The notes: a model not told the origin generated them from the sequence alone. DNA of 35,445 bases from Verrucomicrobiales bacterium (GCA_017853785.1 JAFMIX010000003.1:1-35445), one strand, 5' to 3'. Shown: positions 15,119 to 23,760, counted from the first letter of the stretch. Numbers and translations are program-made.

Positions 15119-16999
15119 ATGGTAAAGCAACTACAATTCAAGCGGCTGTTCTGGCTGGCGCTGCTGCTCGTCTTTGGATTCGCGGGCCTCGGGCTCCGGC
15201 TCGGCTCGCTCCAGGTGCTCCGGCACGAAGAGCTCTCCAACCTCGCGCAGCGCAACACCCAGCGCACCTTCTCCCTGGAACCGCGCCGTGGCGACATCCT
15301 CGACGCCAAAGGAAACCTGCTCGCGACGAGCGTCTTCGTGAAGACCGTTGCCGCCGATTGGAACTTCATCGGCCCGCGCGTACGCGAAGTCGCCCATGCC
15401 GTCGCTCCGGTGCTCGGGCTGGACGAAGCGGGGTTGGTGCAATTTCTCGAATCCCGCCGCCTGCGTAAAAATTCCAAGGGGGAGACCGTCACCAACGCCT
15501 TCGTCGTCCTGAAGAATAAAGTTTCCGCCGAAACCTGGGAGCGGTTGCAGCAGACCATGGCCAATCTTTCCTTCGGCGTGGAAGAAAAGAAACTCCCCAA
15601 AGCCGAGCAAGCCTTCTACCGCAACCTCCGCGCGAAAGCCATCGTCGCCGACCCGCGCAGCGACCAGATCCGGGTCTATCCCAACCAGCAACTCGCCGCG
15701 CATGTCCTGGGCTATGTCGGTCTCGCCGACCGCATCGTCAACAGCAACCGCGTGAGCGAACTCGCCGGAGCGGAAGGCATCGAGCGCGTGCTGAACTCCA
15801 AGCTCTCTGGCGTCTCCGGCTGGCGCGTCACCGAAACCGACCGCCGCAATCGCGAACTGCTGACCCTTCGCGAACAGGAAGTCGCGCCGCACGACGGCCT
15901 CAACGTTGTGCTGACCATTGATTCCATGATCCAACACATCGCCGAGACGGCCCTGGCCGAGGCGGTGCAGAAACATTCGCCCATCAGCGCCTCTGCCATC
16001 GTCGTGCGCCCCCGCACTGGGGAAATCTTGGCGATGGCCACGCTGCCGAACTACGACCCGAACAATCCCGGGGCCGCTGCCGCCGCCGCCCGCCGCAACC
16101 GCGTCATCAGCGACCTTGCCGAACCTGGCTCGACCTTCAAAGTGGTCGTCGTTTCCGGCGCCCTGAATGACGGGCTGGTGCGGCTGACGGATAAGTTCGA
16201 CTGCGAGCGGGGAAAATTCGCCTTCGCCGGGCGGGTGCTCCACGACCACGACCCCTACGACACCCTCACGGTGGAGAACATCATCACCAAATCGTCGAAC
16301 ATCGGCTCGGCCAAAATCGGCATCCTGCTCCAGGAAGCACGGCTGCACCAATACATCCGCGACTTCGGTTTTGGCACCGCCACGGGAATTCCCTTGAGCG
16401 GCGAAGTGCGCGGCATTGTGAATCCCGTCAAGAGCTGGTCCAAGGTTTCCATCGCGCAGATTCCGATGGGCCACGGCGTCGCCGTGACTCCGTTGCAAAT
16501 GATCATGGCCATGAGCGCCATTGCGAACGACGGCGTCTTGATGCGCCCCTTGCTCGTGGATCGGCTCGAAGACGAGACCGGCCATGCTGTCGCGCAGTAT
16601 CCGCCGCAACGCGTCCGCCAAGTCATCAGCGCCGCCGCCGCGCACGAAATGGTCAAGGCTCTCAAGACCGTCGTCACCACGGATGGCACGGCCGCCAAGG
16701 CGGCGCTCGACTATTACACCGTGGCCGGCAAGACCGGCACGGCACAGAAGGTCATCAATGGCCAATACGCCAACGACAAATTTTTCTCCTCCTTCATCGG
16801 CTTCTTCCCGGCGGAGAATCCCGAGCTGTGCATCTCGGTCGTTTTGGACGAACCGAAAGGCGGCCACTATGGCGGCCAAGTGGCGGCCCCCGCCTTCAAG
16901 CAGATCGCCGAACGTGCGGCCAACTACCTCAACATCCGTCCCGACCGCGAAACTGAAGCCAAACCTGGCAAACCAACCAACCTCACCAAGAAATCTTGA
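15119..16999 (+). CDS. ftsI: Septal peptidoglycan transpeptidase (penicillin-binding protein, FtsI/PBP3 type)
   Basis: A protein of 626 residues with a short cytoplasmic tail and one membrane anchor (about 9-28). A PBP-dimer region (50-230) begins with the RRGDILDAKGNLLATS motif. The transpeptidase domain has the three active-site motifs SxxK (S338-K341 in EPGSTFKV), SxN (S392-N394 in KSSNIG) and KTG (538-540 in AGKTGTA). It cross-links new peptidoglycan at the septum together with FtsW. There is no PASTA domain. It starts 160 bases after ftsL across a structured gap, and its TGA overlaps the TTG start of the SIMPL gene. Confidence 0.95.
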   Translation: MVKQLQFKRLFWLALLLVFGFAGLGLRLGSLQVLRHEELSNLAQRNTQRTFSLEPRRGDILDAKGNLLATSVFVKTVAADWNFIGPRVREVAHAVAPVLGLDEAGLVQFLESRRLRKNSKGETVTNAFVVLKNKVSAETWERLQQTMANLSFGVEEKKLPKAEQAFYRNLRAKAIVADPRSDQIRVYPNQQLAAHVLGYVGLADRIVNSNRVSELAGAEGIERVLNSKLSGVSGWRVTETDRRNRELLTLREQEVAPHDGLNVVLTIDSMIQHIAETALAEAVQKHSPISASAIVVRPRTGEILAMATLPNYDPNNPGAAAAAARRNRVISDLAEPGSTFKVVVVSGALNDGLVRLTDKFDCERGKFAFAGRVLHDHDPYDTLTVENIITKSSNIGSAKIGILLQEARLHQYIRDFGFGTATGIPLSGEVRGIVNPVKSWSKVSIAQIPMGHGVAVTPLQMIMAMSAIANDGVLMRPLLVDRLEDETGHAVAQYPPQRVRQVISAAAAHEMVKALKTVVTTDGTAAKAALDYYTVAGKTGTAQKVINGQYANDKFFSSFIGFFPAENPELCISVVLDEPKGGHYGGQVAAPAFKQIAERAANYLNIRPDRETEAKPGKPTNLTKKS

Positions 17000-17727
17000 A
17001 TCCCTCCCGCCCCCAACTTTTCGGAATGCTCGCCGGCCTGTTCCTCGCCGCCGGGCTCGTGTGCTCCGCCATGCTCGCCACCGGCGCGTGGGTGAAGATC
17101 AAGAACTCGCAATTCATCAACGTCAAAGGCTCCGTGCAGAAAAGCATCGAGTCTGACCTCGCCATCTGGTCGGGCAGCTTTCAGACCGAGGCTGAAACCT
17201 TGCTCGCCGCGCAGAAAAAAATCCGGGATGACCGCGCGCTCGTCGAAAAATTTCTCCAGAGCGCGGGCGTGAAGGAATTCGCCTTCCTGCCCATCGGCAT
17301 CGAGGAGCTCAAGGCCACGCAGAAATCTGCCGATGGTTTTGTTTCGCACCGGACCACCGGCTATCGCCTGCGCCAGGGCGTATCGGTGGAGTCCGCGGAC
17401 GTGGACCGGTTGGACCGGCTCGACACCACGCCGCTCGTCGAGCAGGGGGTGCTGTTCACCGTTGCTCCCATTCAATTCATCTACACCCGCGCCGGCGACA
17501 CGAAGGTCGAGATGCTCGCCGCCGCGACCAAGGATGCCCGCACGCGTGCGGAGCAGATTGCACGACAGGGAGGCTGCACCATCGCGCGCTTGCATAGCGC
17601 GGACCAAGGCATCTTCCAGATCACGCCCCGGCACAGCGGCGCGACCAGTTGGCAGGGCGAGAGTGACACTTCTTCGCGCCAGAAAACCATCACCGCCGTC
17701 GTGACCGCCAGCTTTATGCTGAAATAA
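16996..17727 (+). CDS. SIMPL-domain (DUF541) protein, membrane-anchored
   Basis: A protein of 243 residues. An N-terminal hydrophobic segment (about 9-32, FGMLAGLFLAAGLVCSAMLA) precedes a SIMPL/DUF541 domain, with the typical INVKGSVQKSIESDLAIWSG start, the middle GYRLRQGVSVESADVDRL and a repeated-helix segment ATKDARTRAEQIARQGGC. Proteins of this family form exported ring-shaped or periplasmic assemblies; their function is poorly known. The likely start is TTG at 16996, overlapping the ftsI stop; ATG at 17026 (MLAGLFL) is an alternative that still keeps most of the anchor. It occupies the place where murE usually lies, and it precedes murF by only four bases. Confidence 0.85.
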   Translation: MNPSRPQLFGMLAGLFLAAGLVCSAMLATGAWVKIKNSQFINVKGSVQKSIESDLAIWSGSFQTEAETLLAAQKKIRDDRALVEKFLQSAGVKEFAFLPIGIEELKATQKSADGFVSHRTTGYRLRQGVSVESADVDRLDRLDTTPLVEQGVLFTVAPIQFIYTRAGDTKVEMLAAATKDARTRAEQIARQGGCTIARLHSADQGIFQITPRHSGATSWQGESDTSSRQKTITAVVTASFMLK

Positions 17728-17731
17728 AATT

Positions 17732-19123
17732 GTGGAAGCGCGCTCATTGAAATTTATTGCCGCGGCCTGCGGCGGGGAAATCCTGCGGGGCGCGGTGGGT
17801 GCGATGGTGACGCGCGTGTGCATCGATTCCCGCCGGGCACAGTCCGGTGATTTGTTCTTTGCCATCAAAGGCGACCGCTTCGATGGCCATGACTTTCTCG
17901 AAGAAGTCGCGGCCAAGAACGTGGCGGCCGTCGTCATCGCGCGAAATCGCAAGCCGGCTCAATTGCCTGACTGCGCGGTGATCGTTGTGACCGAGGTGCG
18001 CGCGGCGCTGGGCCAGTTCGCGGCGGCGCATCGGGCGGAACTGGATTTGCCCGTCATCGCCGTCGGCGGTTCGAACGGCAAGACGACGACGAAGGATCTG
18101 ATTGCTGCCGTGCTGCGGCAGAAGTTCACCACGCTCGCGAGTGCGGCGAGCTTCAATAACGACATCGGCGTGCCGCTCACACTGTCGCAGTTGACGCGCG
18201 AACATCACGCCGCCGTGGTGGAAGTCGGCACGAATCATCCCGGCGAACTCGCGCCGCTGGTGCGGATGGCCGCACCGCAGTTCGGCGTCATCACGAACAT
18301 CGGGCGGGAGCATCTGGAATTTTTCGGCGACCTCGCTGGCGTGGCGGCGGAGGAGGGCAAACTCGCCGAGCTGCTGCCTGCGACGGGGAAATTATTTTTG
18401 AACGGCGACGACCCGACGACGGAAGTCATGGGCCTGCGTACTCCGGCTAAAGTTGTACGCGTGGGGCTGGGGCGCAGCTGCCACTGGAACGCGGGCGCGA
18501 TCCGCGGTGATCGCCGCGGCACGACCTTCAACGTCGTCGCGCCGGTGGTGGGGTTGGTCGGCGAGTATCGCATCAATTTGCTGGGGCGGCATCAGGTGGT
18601 GAACGCGCTCTTTGCCATCGCGGTCGGCGCGGAGCTGGGTTTGAGCCGCGAGGAAATCCAGCGTGGCTTGAGCGCGTGTCCGCCGGCGAAGATGCGGCTG
18701 CAACTTTGGGAAGCGAACGGCGTGACGGTGCTGGACGACAGTTACAACTCGAACGCGGATTCCATGGCCGCCGCGCTGCAAGTGCTGGCGGAATTGCCAG
18801 GCGCCGGGCGGCGGATTGCGGTCCTCGGCGACATGGCCGAGCTCGGCGTGCACGCGGAGGCCGCGCATGCGGAAGTCGGGCAGCGCGCTGCGGCGGCGGG
18901 CGTGGGGCAGTTGTTCGCCGTGGGCCAGATGGCGGGTGTGCTGGCGGCGGCGGCGCGGGCGGCGGGCCTGACGCGCATCTTTGAATTTCCGGATGCGGCG
19001 GCGGCGGCCGGCGCGGTGGAAAATTTTGTGAAGCCGGGCGATGTGGTGTTGTTGAAAGCGTCGCGGGCGGTGCGGCTGGAGCAGGTGGCGGAACGGTTGC
19101 AGGCCGAGCCGGCCGGGAAGTGA
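17732..19123 (+). CDS. murF: UDP-N-acetylmuramoyl-tripeptide--D-alanyl-D-alanine ligase
   Basis: A protein of 463 residues. It has the Mur-ligase three-domain plan: an N-terminal UDP-binding domain, the ATP-binding P-loop GGSNGKTTTKD (112-122), the central IGREHLEFFG segment and the C-terminal VLDDSYNSNADSMAAAL motif typical of MurF. It adds D-Ala-D-Ala to the UDP-MurNAc-tripeptide in the cytosol, the last step before lipid I. The start is GTG at 17732. It is the only Mur ligase in the window; it is MurF rather than MurE because of the DSYNxN segment and the lack of a MurE-type DNPR motif. The next gene follows after four bases. Confidence 0.95.
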   Translation: MEARSLKFIAAACGGEILRGAVGAMVTRVCIDSRRAQSGDLFFAIKGDRFDGHDFLEEVAAKNVAAVVIARNRKPAQLPDCAVIVVTEVRAALGQFAAAHRAELDLPVIAVGGSNGKTTTKDLIAAVLRQKFTTLASAASFNNDIGVPLTLSQLTREHHAAVVEVGTNHPGELAPLVRMAAPQFGVITNIGREHLEFFGDLAGVAAEEGKLAELLPATGKLFLNGDDPTTEVMGLRTPAKVVRVGLGRSCHWNAGAIRGDRRGTTFNVVAPVVGLVGEYRINLLGRHQVVNALFAIAVGAELGLSREEIQRGLSACPPAKMRLQLWEANGVTVLDDSYNSNADSMAAALQVLAELPGAGRRIAVLGDMAELGVHAEAAHAEVGQRAAAAGVGQLFAVGQMAGVLAAAARAAGLTRIFEFPDAAAAAGAVENFVKPGDVVLLKASRAVRLEQVAERLQAEPAGK

Positions 19124-19127
19124 TGCG

Positions 19128-20270
19128 ATGTTATATTATTTGAGCCATTATCTTTTGAACGCGGCCCACGGCACGGAGTGGGCGGCGGCGCTCTCGCCGT
19201 TGCGCGTGTTCAAATACATCACGTTCCGCAGTGCGGGCGCGGCGGTGACGGCGCTGGTGTTGAGCTGGCTGTTCGCGCCGCGGATGATTGCGTGGCTCAA
19301 GCAGATAAAGTTCGGCCAGGAATACGCCGACAAGGCGGAGGGCGCGGGCGTGGCGCACGCGACGGTGAAACGCGGCACGCCGACGATGGGCGGGTTGTTG
19401 ATCGTCTCGACGCTGACGATCTCGACGTTGCTGTGGGCGGACTGGAATCCGCTGGTGGCCTTGACGCTGCTGGCGTTGGTGACGTTCTGCGGGCTGGGCT
19501 TCCACGATGACTACACAAAAATCGCGCAAGGCAATGCCCGTGGTGCCACGTCCGTGGTGAAACTGGTTGTGCAGACGACTTTGGCCTTGGGCATCGGCAT
19601 TTATCTGTGGCTCGTGCCGGCGACGAGCAAGCTGGTTACGGACATCATGGTGCCGTTCTACAAGCATCCCGTGGTGACGGGTGCGGTCGGGCTGGGCCTG
19701 TTGCTGATCGTGCTGACCATCGTGGGCAGTTCCAACGCGGTGAACCTCACGGACGGGCTGGACGGATTGGCGATCGGCTGTACGCTGATCGTTTCGTTCG
19801 CGCTGCTGGTGTTGACGTATCTCGCGGGGAATTTCAAGACGGCGAGCTACCTGCAGATTCCGTTCGTGCCGGGCGCGGACGAATTGACGGTGTTTTGCGC
19901 GGCGCTCATCGGCGCAGGGTTGGGCTTTCTTTGGTATAACTGCCATCCGGCGCAGGTGTTCATGGGTGACACGGGGTCGCTCGCGCTCGGTGGTGCGCTC
20001 GGCGTGATAGCGGTCCTGATCCATCAGCCGTTTGTGTTGTTCATCGCCGGCGGGGTGTTCGTGCTGGAGGCCGCCTCCGTGATGCTGCAGACGGGGTGGT
20101 TCAAATTCACCCGCAAACGCTATGGCATCGGGCGGCGGATTTTTCTGATGGCTCCGCTGCATCATCATTTCCAAAAAAAGAGCTGGCACGAGACGCAGGT
20201 CGTGATCCGGTTTTACATCCTGTGCATTTTGTTCGTAGTGCTCGCGCTGAGCACTCTGAAAATCCGCTGA
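19128..20270 (+). CDS. mraY: Phospho-N-acetylmuramoyl-pentapeptide-transferase
   Basis: A polytopic membrane protein of 380 residues with about ten hydrophobic segments. Family motifs are KRGTPTMGGLL (81-91), the aspartate pair D127-D128 in FHDDYTK, NAVNLTDGLDGLA (203-215) with D209 and D212, MGDTGSLALGG, and the APLHHHFQKK segment. It transfers phospho-MurNAc-pentapeptide from UDP to undecaprenyl phosphate at the inner membrane to make lipid I. The ATG at 19128 gives MLYYLSHYLL, a usual N-terminus. It follows murF with four bases between. After it comes a 350-base gap, where murD is normally found. Confidence 0.97.
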   Translation: MLYYLSHYLLNAAHGTEWAAALSPLRVFKYITFRSAGAAVTALVLSWLFAPRMIAWLKQIKFGQEYADKAEGAGVAHATVKRGTPTMGGLLIVSTLTISTLLWADWNPLVALTLLALVTFCGLGFHDDYTKIAQGNARGATSVVKLVVQTTLALGIGIYLWLVPATSKLVTDIMVPFYKHPVVTGAVGLGLLLIVLTIVGSSNAVNLTDGLDGLAIGCTLIVSFALLVLTYLAGNFKTASYLQIPFVPGADELTVFCAALIGAGLGFLWYNCHPAQVFMGDTGSLALGGALGVIAVLIHQPFVLFIAGGVFVLEAASVMLQTGWFKFTRKRYGIGRRIFLMAPLHHHFQKKSWHETQVVIRFYILCILFVVLALSTLKIR

Positions 20271-20275
20271 TCGCC

Positions 20276-20617
20276 ATGCCCATTTTACGACCCGACAAAA
20301 ACCTGATGCCCGGTGCGCCCCGCCGCGGGAAATCAGCGTTACCCCGGCGTGCTTTTACTCCTTGCGCCACCCCGGGTTCGTTGCTAAAAACACTGCGAGC
20401 AGCGGCGAAAAATTCAGGCGACAACAGCAAGGCGATTTCACTTTCACCGACTGACTTCGGCTTCGACCAGATACGGAACGGCAACCACCTGGGCGGGGCA
20501 TTTTTACCCGATGACAATTTAGTCCGCCGGGGAATTTTCCGAGGAAAAAATTCCCAGGCGGACTCAGACTCAACACAACCAACAACCACCTCAAAGAAAG
20601 GACGCAATCAGCGTTAA
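20276..20617 (+). CDS. Doubtful small open reading frame after mraY
   Basis: ATG at 20276, five bases after the mraY stop, opens 113 codons and ends four bases before the LysM start, which is the spacing of an operon gene. The product would be basic, polar and low in complexity (starts MPILRPDKNLMPGAPRRGKS), with no hydrophobic core, signal or recognisable motif. Its codon use does not show the strong G/C third-position bias of the neighbours, and a long perfect-looking hairpin lies inside it. Both facts argue for untranslated leader sequence. Confidence 0.25.
   Translation: MPILRPDKNLMPGAPRRGKSALPRRAFTPCATPGSLLKTLRAAAKNSGDNSKAISLSPTDFGFDQIRNGNHLGGAFLPDDNLVRRGIFRGKNSQADSDSTQPTTTSKKGRNQR
20522..20563 (+). 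promoter_or_regulatory. Strong hairpin upstream of the LysM gene
   Basis: Arms GTCCGCC (20522-20528) and GGCGGAC (20557-20563) pair fully. One G/A mismatch follows, then GGGAATTTTCC pairs with GGAAAAAATTCCC, with two extra A bases. This gives a stem of about 17 base pairs and a very small loop. It has no following U-run, so it is not a classic terminator. It lies 58 bases before the LysM start and could act as an attenuator, processing site or stability element. Confidence 0.55.
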
Positions 20618-20621
20618 GCAA

Positions 20622-21416
20622 ATGAAGCAACCGAATCCGTTCAACTCGCCTCAAACCCCACAGGACCGTCTCAACCAAAGCCGCACCCGCCTGCGCCTCG
20701 CCGTTTTCGGCGCGCTCGCGTTATGCCTGCTGGTGCTCGTGCCGCTGCTCGTTCAGGGATGCAAGCGCGAAGAGCCCCCTGCGCCGCCGGTTGACTCCGG
20801 TTTTCCGCCGCTGGTCACGGACACCAATCTGCCGCCGCTCGATTCGGCACACACCAACGTCACGTTGCCGCCCATCAGCTTCCCGCCGATGACCAACCCG
20901 GCCATTCCGCCCGTCGCACCTATCACCCCCGAAGTCCCGCCTGTGACCCCGGTCGCCGCCGATGGCGAATACACCGTGGCCAAAGGTGATTCCTTCTACA
21001 CCATCGGCCAGAAGCACGGTGTGTCCATCAAGGCCATCAGCGAGGCCAACCCCGGCGTGGATTCCACCAAGCTCAAGATCGGCCAGAAGCTGATCCTCCC
21101 CGCGCCCACCGCCGCCGCCCCGACCGCCACCCCCGGCGCTCCCTTCGCGGATGTCGCCAGCGGTGACAAGACCTACACCGTGAAGTCCGGCGACACGCTC
21201 ACCCGCATCGCCAAGACGCAGGGAGCGACGGTCAAGGCCATCAAGGCCGCGAACAACCTGACCACCGACCGCATCAAGGTCGGCCAGAAGCTGAAGATTC
21301 CCGGCAAGGCTGCGGCTGCCGCGCCCCTCCCTGTGACGGAACCGGCCCCGACCATCGTGCCGCCGCCGGCCCCGGAAACCGCGCCGGCTTTGCCGCCGCT
21401 CGCAGCCCCGAGATGA
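20622..21416 (+). CDS. LysM-domain membrane-anchored or lipoprotein, peptidoglycan-binding
   Basis: A protein of 264 residues. It has a polar N-terminus of about 25 residues, a hydrophobic segment (27-45), then a cysteine (C47, LLVQGC) that could be a lipobox or simply follow a membrane anchor. A long proline-rich linker (52-112) is followed by two LysM domains (116-160, YTVAKGDSFYTIGQKHG; 184-227, YTVKSGDTLTRIAKTQG) and a proline/alanine-rich tail. LysM domains bind N-acetylglucosamine chains of peptidoglycan, so the protein probably tethers the membrane to the wall at the growing septum or recruits a hydrolase. It is the only gene between mraY and ftsW; its function in the cluster is inferred from place. 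Confidence 0.88.
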   Translation: MKQPNPFNSPQTPQDRLNQSRTRLRLAVFGALALCLLVLVPLLVQGCKREEPPAPPVDSGFPPLVTDTNLPPLDSAHTNVTLPPISFPPMTNPAIPPVAPITPEVPPVTPVAADGEYTVAKGDSFYTIGQKHGVSIKAISEANPGVDSTKLKIGQKLILPAPTAAAPTATPGAPFADVASGDKTYTVKSGDTLTRIAKTQGATVKAIKAANNLTTDRIKVGQKLKIPGKAAAAAPLPVTEPAPTIVPPPAPETAPALPPLAAPR

Positions 21417-21440
21417 TAGATTAAATAGTAAACATTCCAT

Positions 21441-21473
21441 CCCGGACGCCGGCTCCCCTCCCCGGCGTCCGGG
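21441..21473 (+). promoter_or_regulatory. Perfect 12-base-pair hairpin between LysM gene and ftsW
   Basis: CCCGGACGCCGG (21441-21452) and CCGGCGTCCGGG (21462-21473) are fully complementary, with a 9-base pyrimidine loop. It ends 15 bases before the ftsW start. This is far stronger than expected by chance and suggests partial termination, processing or translational control. There is no U-tract, so full termination is unlikely. Confidence 0.6.
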
Positions 21474-21488
21474 GCAGCGACAGGTCGA

Positions 21489-22640
21489 ATGAAATTGGCC
21501 GTCAATACTTTGGTTTTATGTGTGTGCGCACTCCTTGCCCTGGGGATGGTGATGCTTTACAGTGCGAGCATGGCCGATGAGGTGCGCAACCGGCAGGTGG
21601 GCGCTCACTACCTCATGGCGCAACTCGTCTGGTGCACGCTCGGTTTGGTCGGCGGCTGCGTCGTGGCGCTGCTTGACTACCGCACGCTGAAAAAAATCAC
21701 CCTTCCGCTGCTGCTGCTCGCCCTGTTTCTCCTGCTGCTGGTGCTGATTCCGCACATCGGCCTCAAGGTCAACGGGGCGCGCCGCTGGCTCGGCTTCCAC
21801 AGCATCCGCTTCCAGCCTTCTGAGCTGGCGAAGCTGGCCCTCATCGTCTTCCTCGCGTGGTATGGCGAGCGGTATCAGCGCCAGATGCACACCTGGATGC
21901 AGGGAATTGTCATTCCCGGTGCGTTCATCGGGGCGACGCTCCTGCTAATCTTCGTCGAACCGGACCGCGGTTCCACCATCCTGCTCGCGGCGGTGAGCGC
22001 CGCGATGTTGCTGCTCGCGGGCGTGCGCTGGAAATACTTCGTGCCGCCGGTGCTGGCCGGCGTGGCGGCGCTGGCACTTTCCATCTGGCATGACCCGATG
22101 CGCATGAAGCGCATCTTCAGCTGGCTTGATCTCGAGCAGACCAAGTCCGGCGTCGGCTACCAGGCGTATCAGGCGATGCTCGCGCTGGGGGCGGGCGGTT
22201 GGACCGGTCTCGGGCTTGGCAACGGCCGCCAGAAACTCGGCTTCGTGCCGGAACATCATACGGATTTCATTCTCTCCATCATCGGCGAGGAACTCGGCTT
22301 CGTGGCCACCTTTGCCGTCATCGTCGGCTTCATCCTCATCGTTGTGAGCGGACTTTACATCGCCCGGCACGCGCGCGACACCTTCGGGCTGTTGCTCGGG
22401 GCGGGCCTCACAATCCTCATCGGCCTCCAAGCCTTCATCAACATCGCCGTGGTCACCAGCGTCTTTCCGAACAAAGGGCTGCCCCTGCCGTTCATCAGTT
22501 ACGGCGGCTCGAATCTCCTGATGATGCTCGTGTGCGTCGGCTGCTTGCTGAGCATTGCCCGGCAGGCGCGCGAACCGGCGGCTGTGCCGGACCGCGCGGT
22601 TGAAACCGACGAATTCCCCGGCCTCCAAACGGCGCCATGA
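21489..22640 (+). CDS. ftsW: Septal peptidoglycan glycosyltransferase, SEDS family
   Basis: A polytopic membrane protein of 383 residues with about ten hydrophobic segments. SEDS-family signatures include GLKVNGARRWL followed by FQPSELAKLALIVFLA, the catalytic-loop FVPEHHTDFILSIIGEELGF with its aspartate, and the C-terminal PNKGLPLPFISYGGSNLL. It polymerises lipid II into glycan chains at the septum together with FtsI; it is FtsW and not RodA by cluster context. The start at 21489 (MKLAVNTLVLCVCA) is taken as first in-frame ATG. Its stop overlaps the murG start by an ATGA junction. Confidence 0.95.
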   Translation: MKLAVNTLVLCVCALLALGMVMLYSASMADEVRNRQVGAHYLMAQLVWCTLGLVGGCVVALLDYRTLKKITLPLLLLALFLLLLVLIPHIGLKVNGARRWLGFHSIRFQPSELAKLALIVFLAWYGERYQRQMHTWMQGIVIPGAFIGATLLLIFVEPDRGSTILLAAVSAAMLLLAGVRWKYFVPPVLAGVAALALSIWHDPMRMKRIFSWLDLEQTKSGVGYQAYQAMLALGAGGWTGLGLGNGRQKLGFVPEHHTDFILSIIGEELGFVATFAVIVGFILIVVSGLYIARHARDTFGLLLGAGLTILIGLQAFINIAVVTSVFPNKGLPLPFISYGGSNLLMMLVCVGCLLSIARQAREPAAVPDRAVETDEFPGLQTAP

Positions 22641-23758
22641 AATCGCCCGCCGCCACCAGCCCCCGCATCGCCATCGCCTGTGGCGGCACCGGCGGCCACC
22701 TCTTCCCCGGCATCGCCATCGGGGCGGAACTGCTCCAGCGCGGTGGCGCGGTCACGTTGCTCATCTCCCCCAAGGACGTGGATCAGCAGGCCGTGCGCAG
22801 CGTTGGCGGCATGGAAGTCGTCACGCTGCCGGCGGTGGCGTTGCAGGACGGCAATTATTTTTCGTTCGCCCGCAGTTTCTGGCAGGCGCGGGGCGCGGCC
22901 CTGAAACATTTCGCCGCCCAGCCGCCGCAGGCCGTGCTCGCGATGGGCGGCTTCACCGCCGCGCCGCCGGTGTTCGCCGCGAAAAAGTTCCGCGCCAAAA
23001 CCTTCCTCCACGAGTCCAACACCATCCCCGGTCGCGCCAACCGCTTCCTCGCCCGCCGTGTGGATGCGGCCTTCGTCGGTTTCCCCGAGGCCGCCCACCA
23101 GTTGCGCGCCCGCGACATCATGGTCGTCGGCACGCCCGTGCGGCCGCAGTTCGCACCGTCGCCGTTTCCGGAAATGCCGACCTCGATCTACCGCACGTCG
23201 CTCGGGCTCGATCCGGCCCGGCCCGTGGTGTTCGTCACCGGCGGCAGCCAGGGCGCGACCGGCTTGAACGATCTCATCCTCGCCGCGCTGCCCGCGCTGG
23301 CCGACCGGGCGGACGTCTGGCAATGGCTGCATCTCACCGGTCCGCGCGATGTCGAGCGGGTCAAAGCCGCCTACGCCGCGCACGGTTGCAAGGCGGTGGT
23401 GCAACCGTTCCTCGTGGAGATGGAAGCCGCTTTCCACGCCGCCACCGCCGTTGTCAGCCGCGCGGGGGCCTCGTCGCTCGCGGAGATCGCGGCGATGAAA
23501 CTTCCCGCGTTGCTTGTGCCACTGCCGACGGCGGCGGACGACCACCAACGCCACAACGCCCGGGCGTTCGCGACTGCGGGCGCGGCGCGCGTGTTGGAGC
23601 AGGCGGCCGCCACGCCGGAAAAGACCGCCGCGCTGCTGCGCGAGTTGATGGAAGCCCCGGCAGCGCGGACGGAAATACAAGTGGCACTGGCGAAACAGCA
23701 CACGCCGACAGCGGCGGCCCGGATCGCGGAAAACATCTTAAACGCTTTGAAGTCTTGA
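22637..23758 (+). CDS. murG: UDP-GlcNAc:lipid I N-acetylglucosaminyltransferase
   Basis: A protein of 373 residues with the two-domain GT-B fold. The N-terminal glycine loop is CGGTGGHLFPGIAIG (15-29), the LHESNTIPGRANR segment contacts the acceptor, and VTGGSQGATGLND and SRAGASSLAEIAAMKLPAL bind UDP-GlcNAc. It converts lipid I to lipid II at the cytoplasmic face of the membrane. It overlaps ftsW by four bases, so translation is probably coupled. The gene that usually follows, murC, is missing; murB starts two bases after the murG stop. Confidence 0.97.
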   Translation: MKSPAATSPRIAIACGGTGGHLFPGIAIGAELLQRGGAVTLLISPKDVDQQAVRSVGGMEVVTLPAVALQDGNYFSFARSFWQARGAALKHFAAQPPQAVLAMGGFTAAPPVFAAKKFRAKTFLHESNTIPGRANRFLARRVDAAFVGFPEAAHQLRARDIMVVGTPVRPQFAPSPFPEMPTSIYRTSLGLDPARPVVFVTGGSQGATGLNDLILAALPALADRADVWQWLHLTGPRDVERVKAAYAAHGCKAVVQPFLVEMEAAFHAATAVVSRAGASSLAEIAAMKLPALLVPLPTAADDHQRHNARAFATAGAARVLEQAAATPEKTAALLRELMEAPAARTEIQVALAKQHTPTAAARIAENILNALKS

Positions 23759-23760
23759 GT

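Larger units (their letters stand above)
20271..20621. other. Intergenic region between mraY and the LysM gene
   Basis: A 351-base gap in an otherwise tight operon, at the place where murD is normally encoded. I find no murD remnant in any frame. It contains one open frame of 113 codons on the plus strand and a strong hairpin near its right end. The base composition is lower in GC than in the flanking genes (about half of the third positions are A or T). Confidence 0.6.

Noticed and set aside
15131-16879. 582-codon open frame opposite ftsI
   Set aside because: Exactly covers ftsI on the other strand; product is charged and without any family motif.
22555-23760. Upstream extension of the murB frame through murG
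   Set aside because: This part is out of frame with murG, which is certain; murB begins at 23761.
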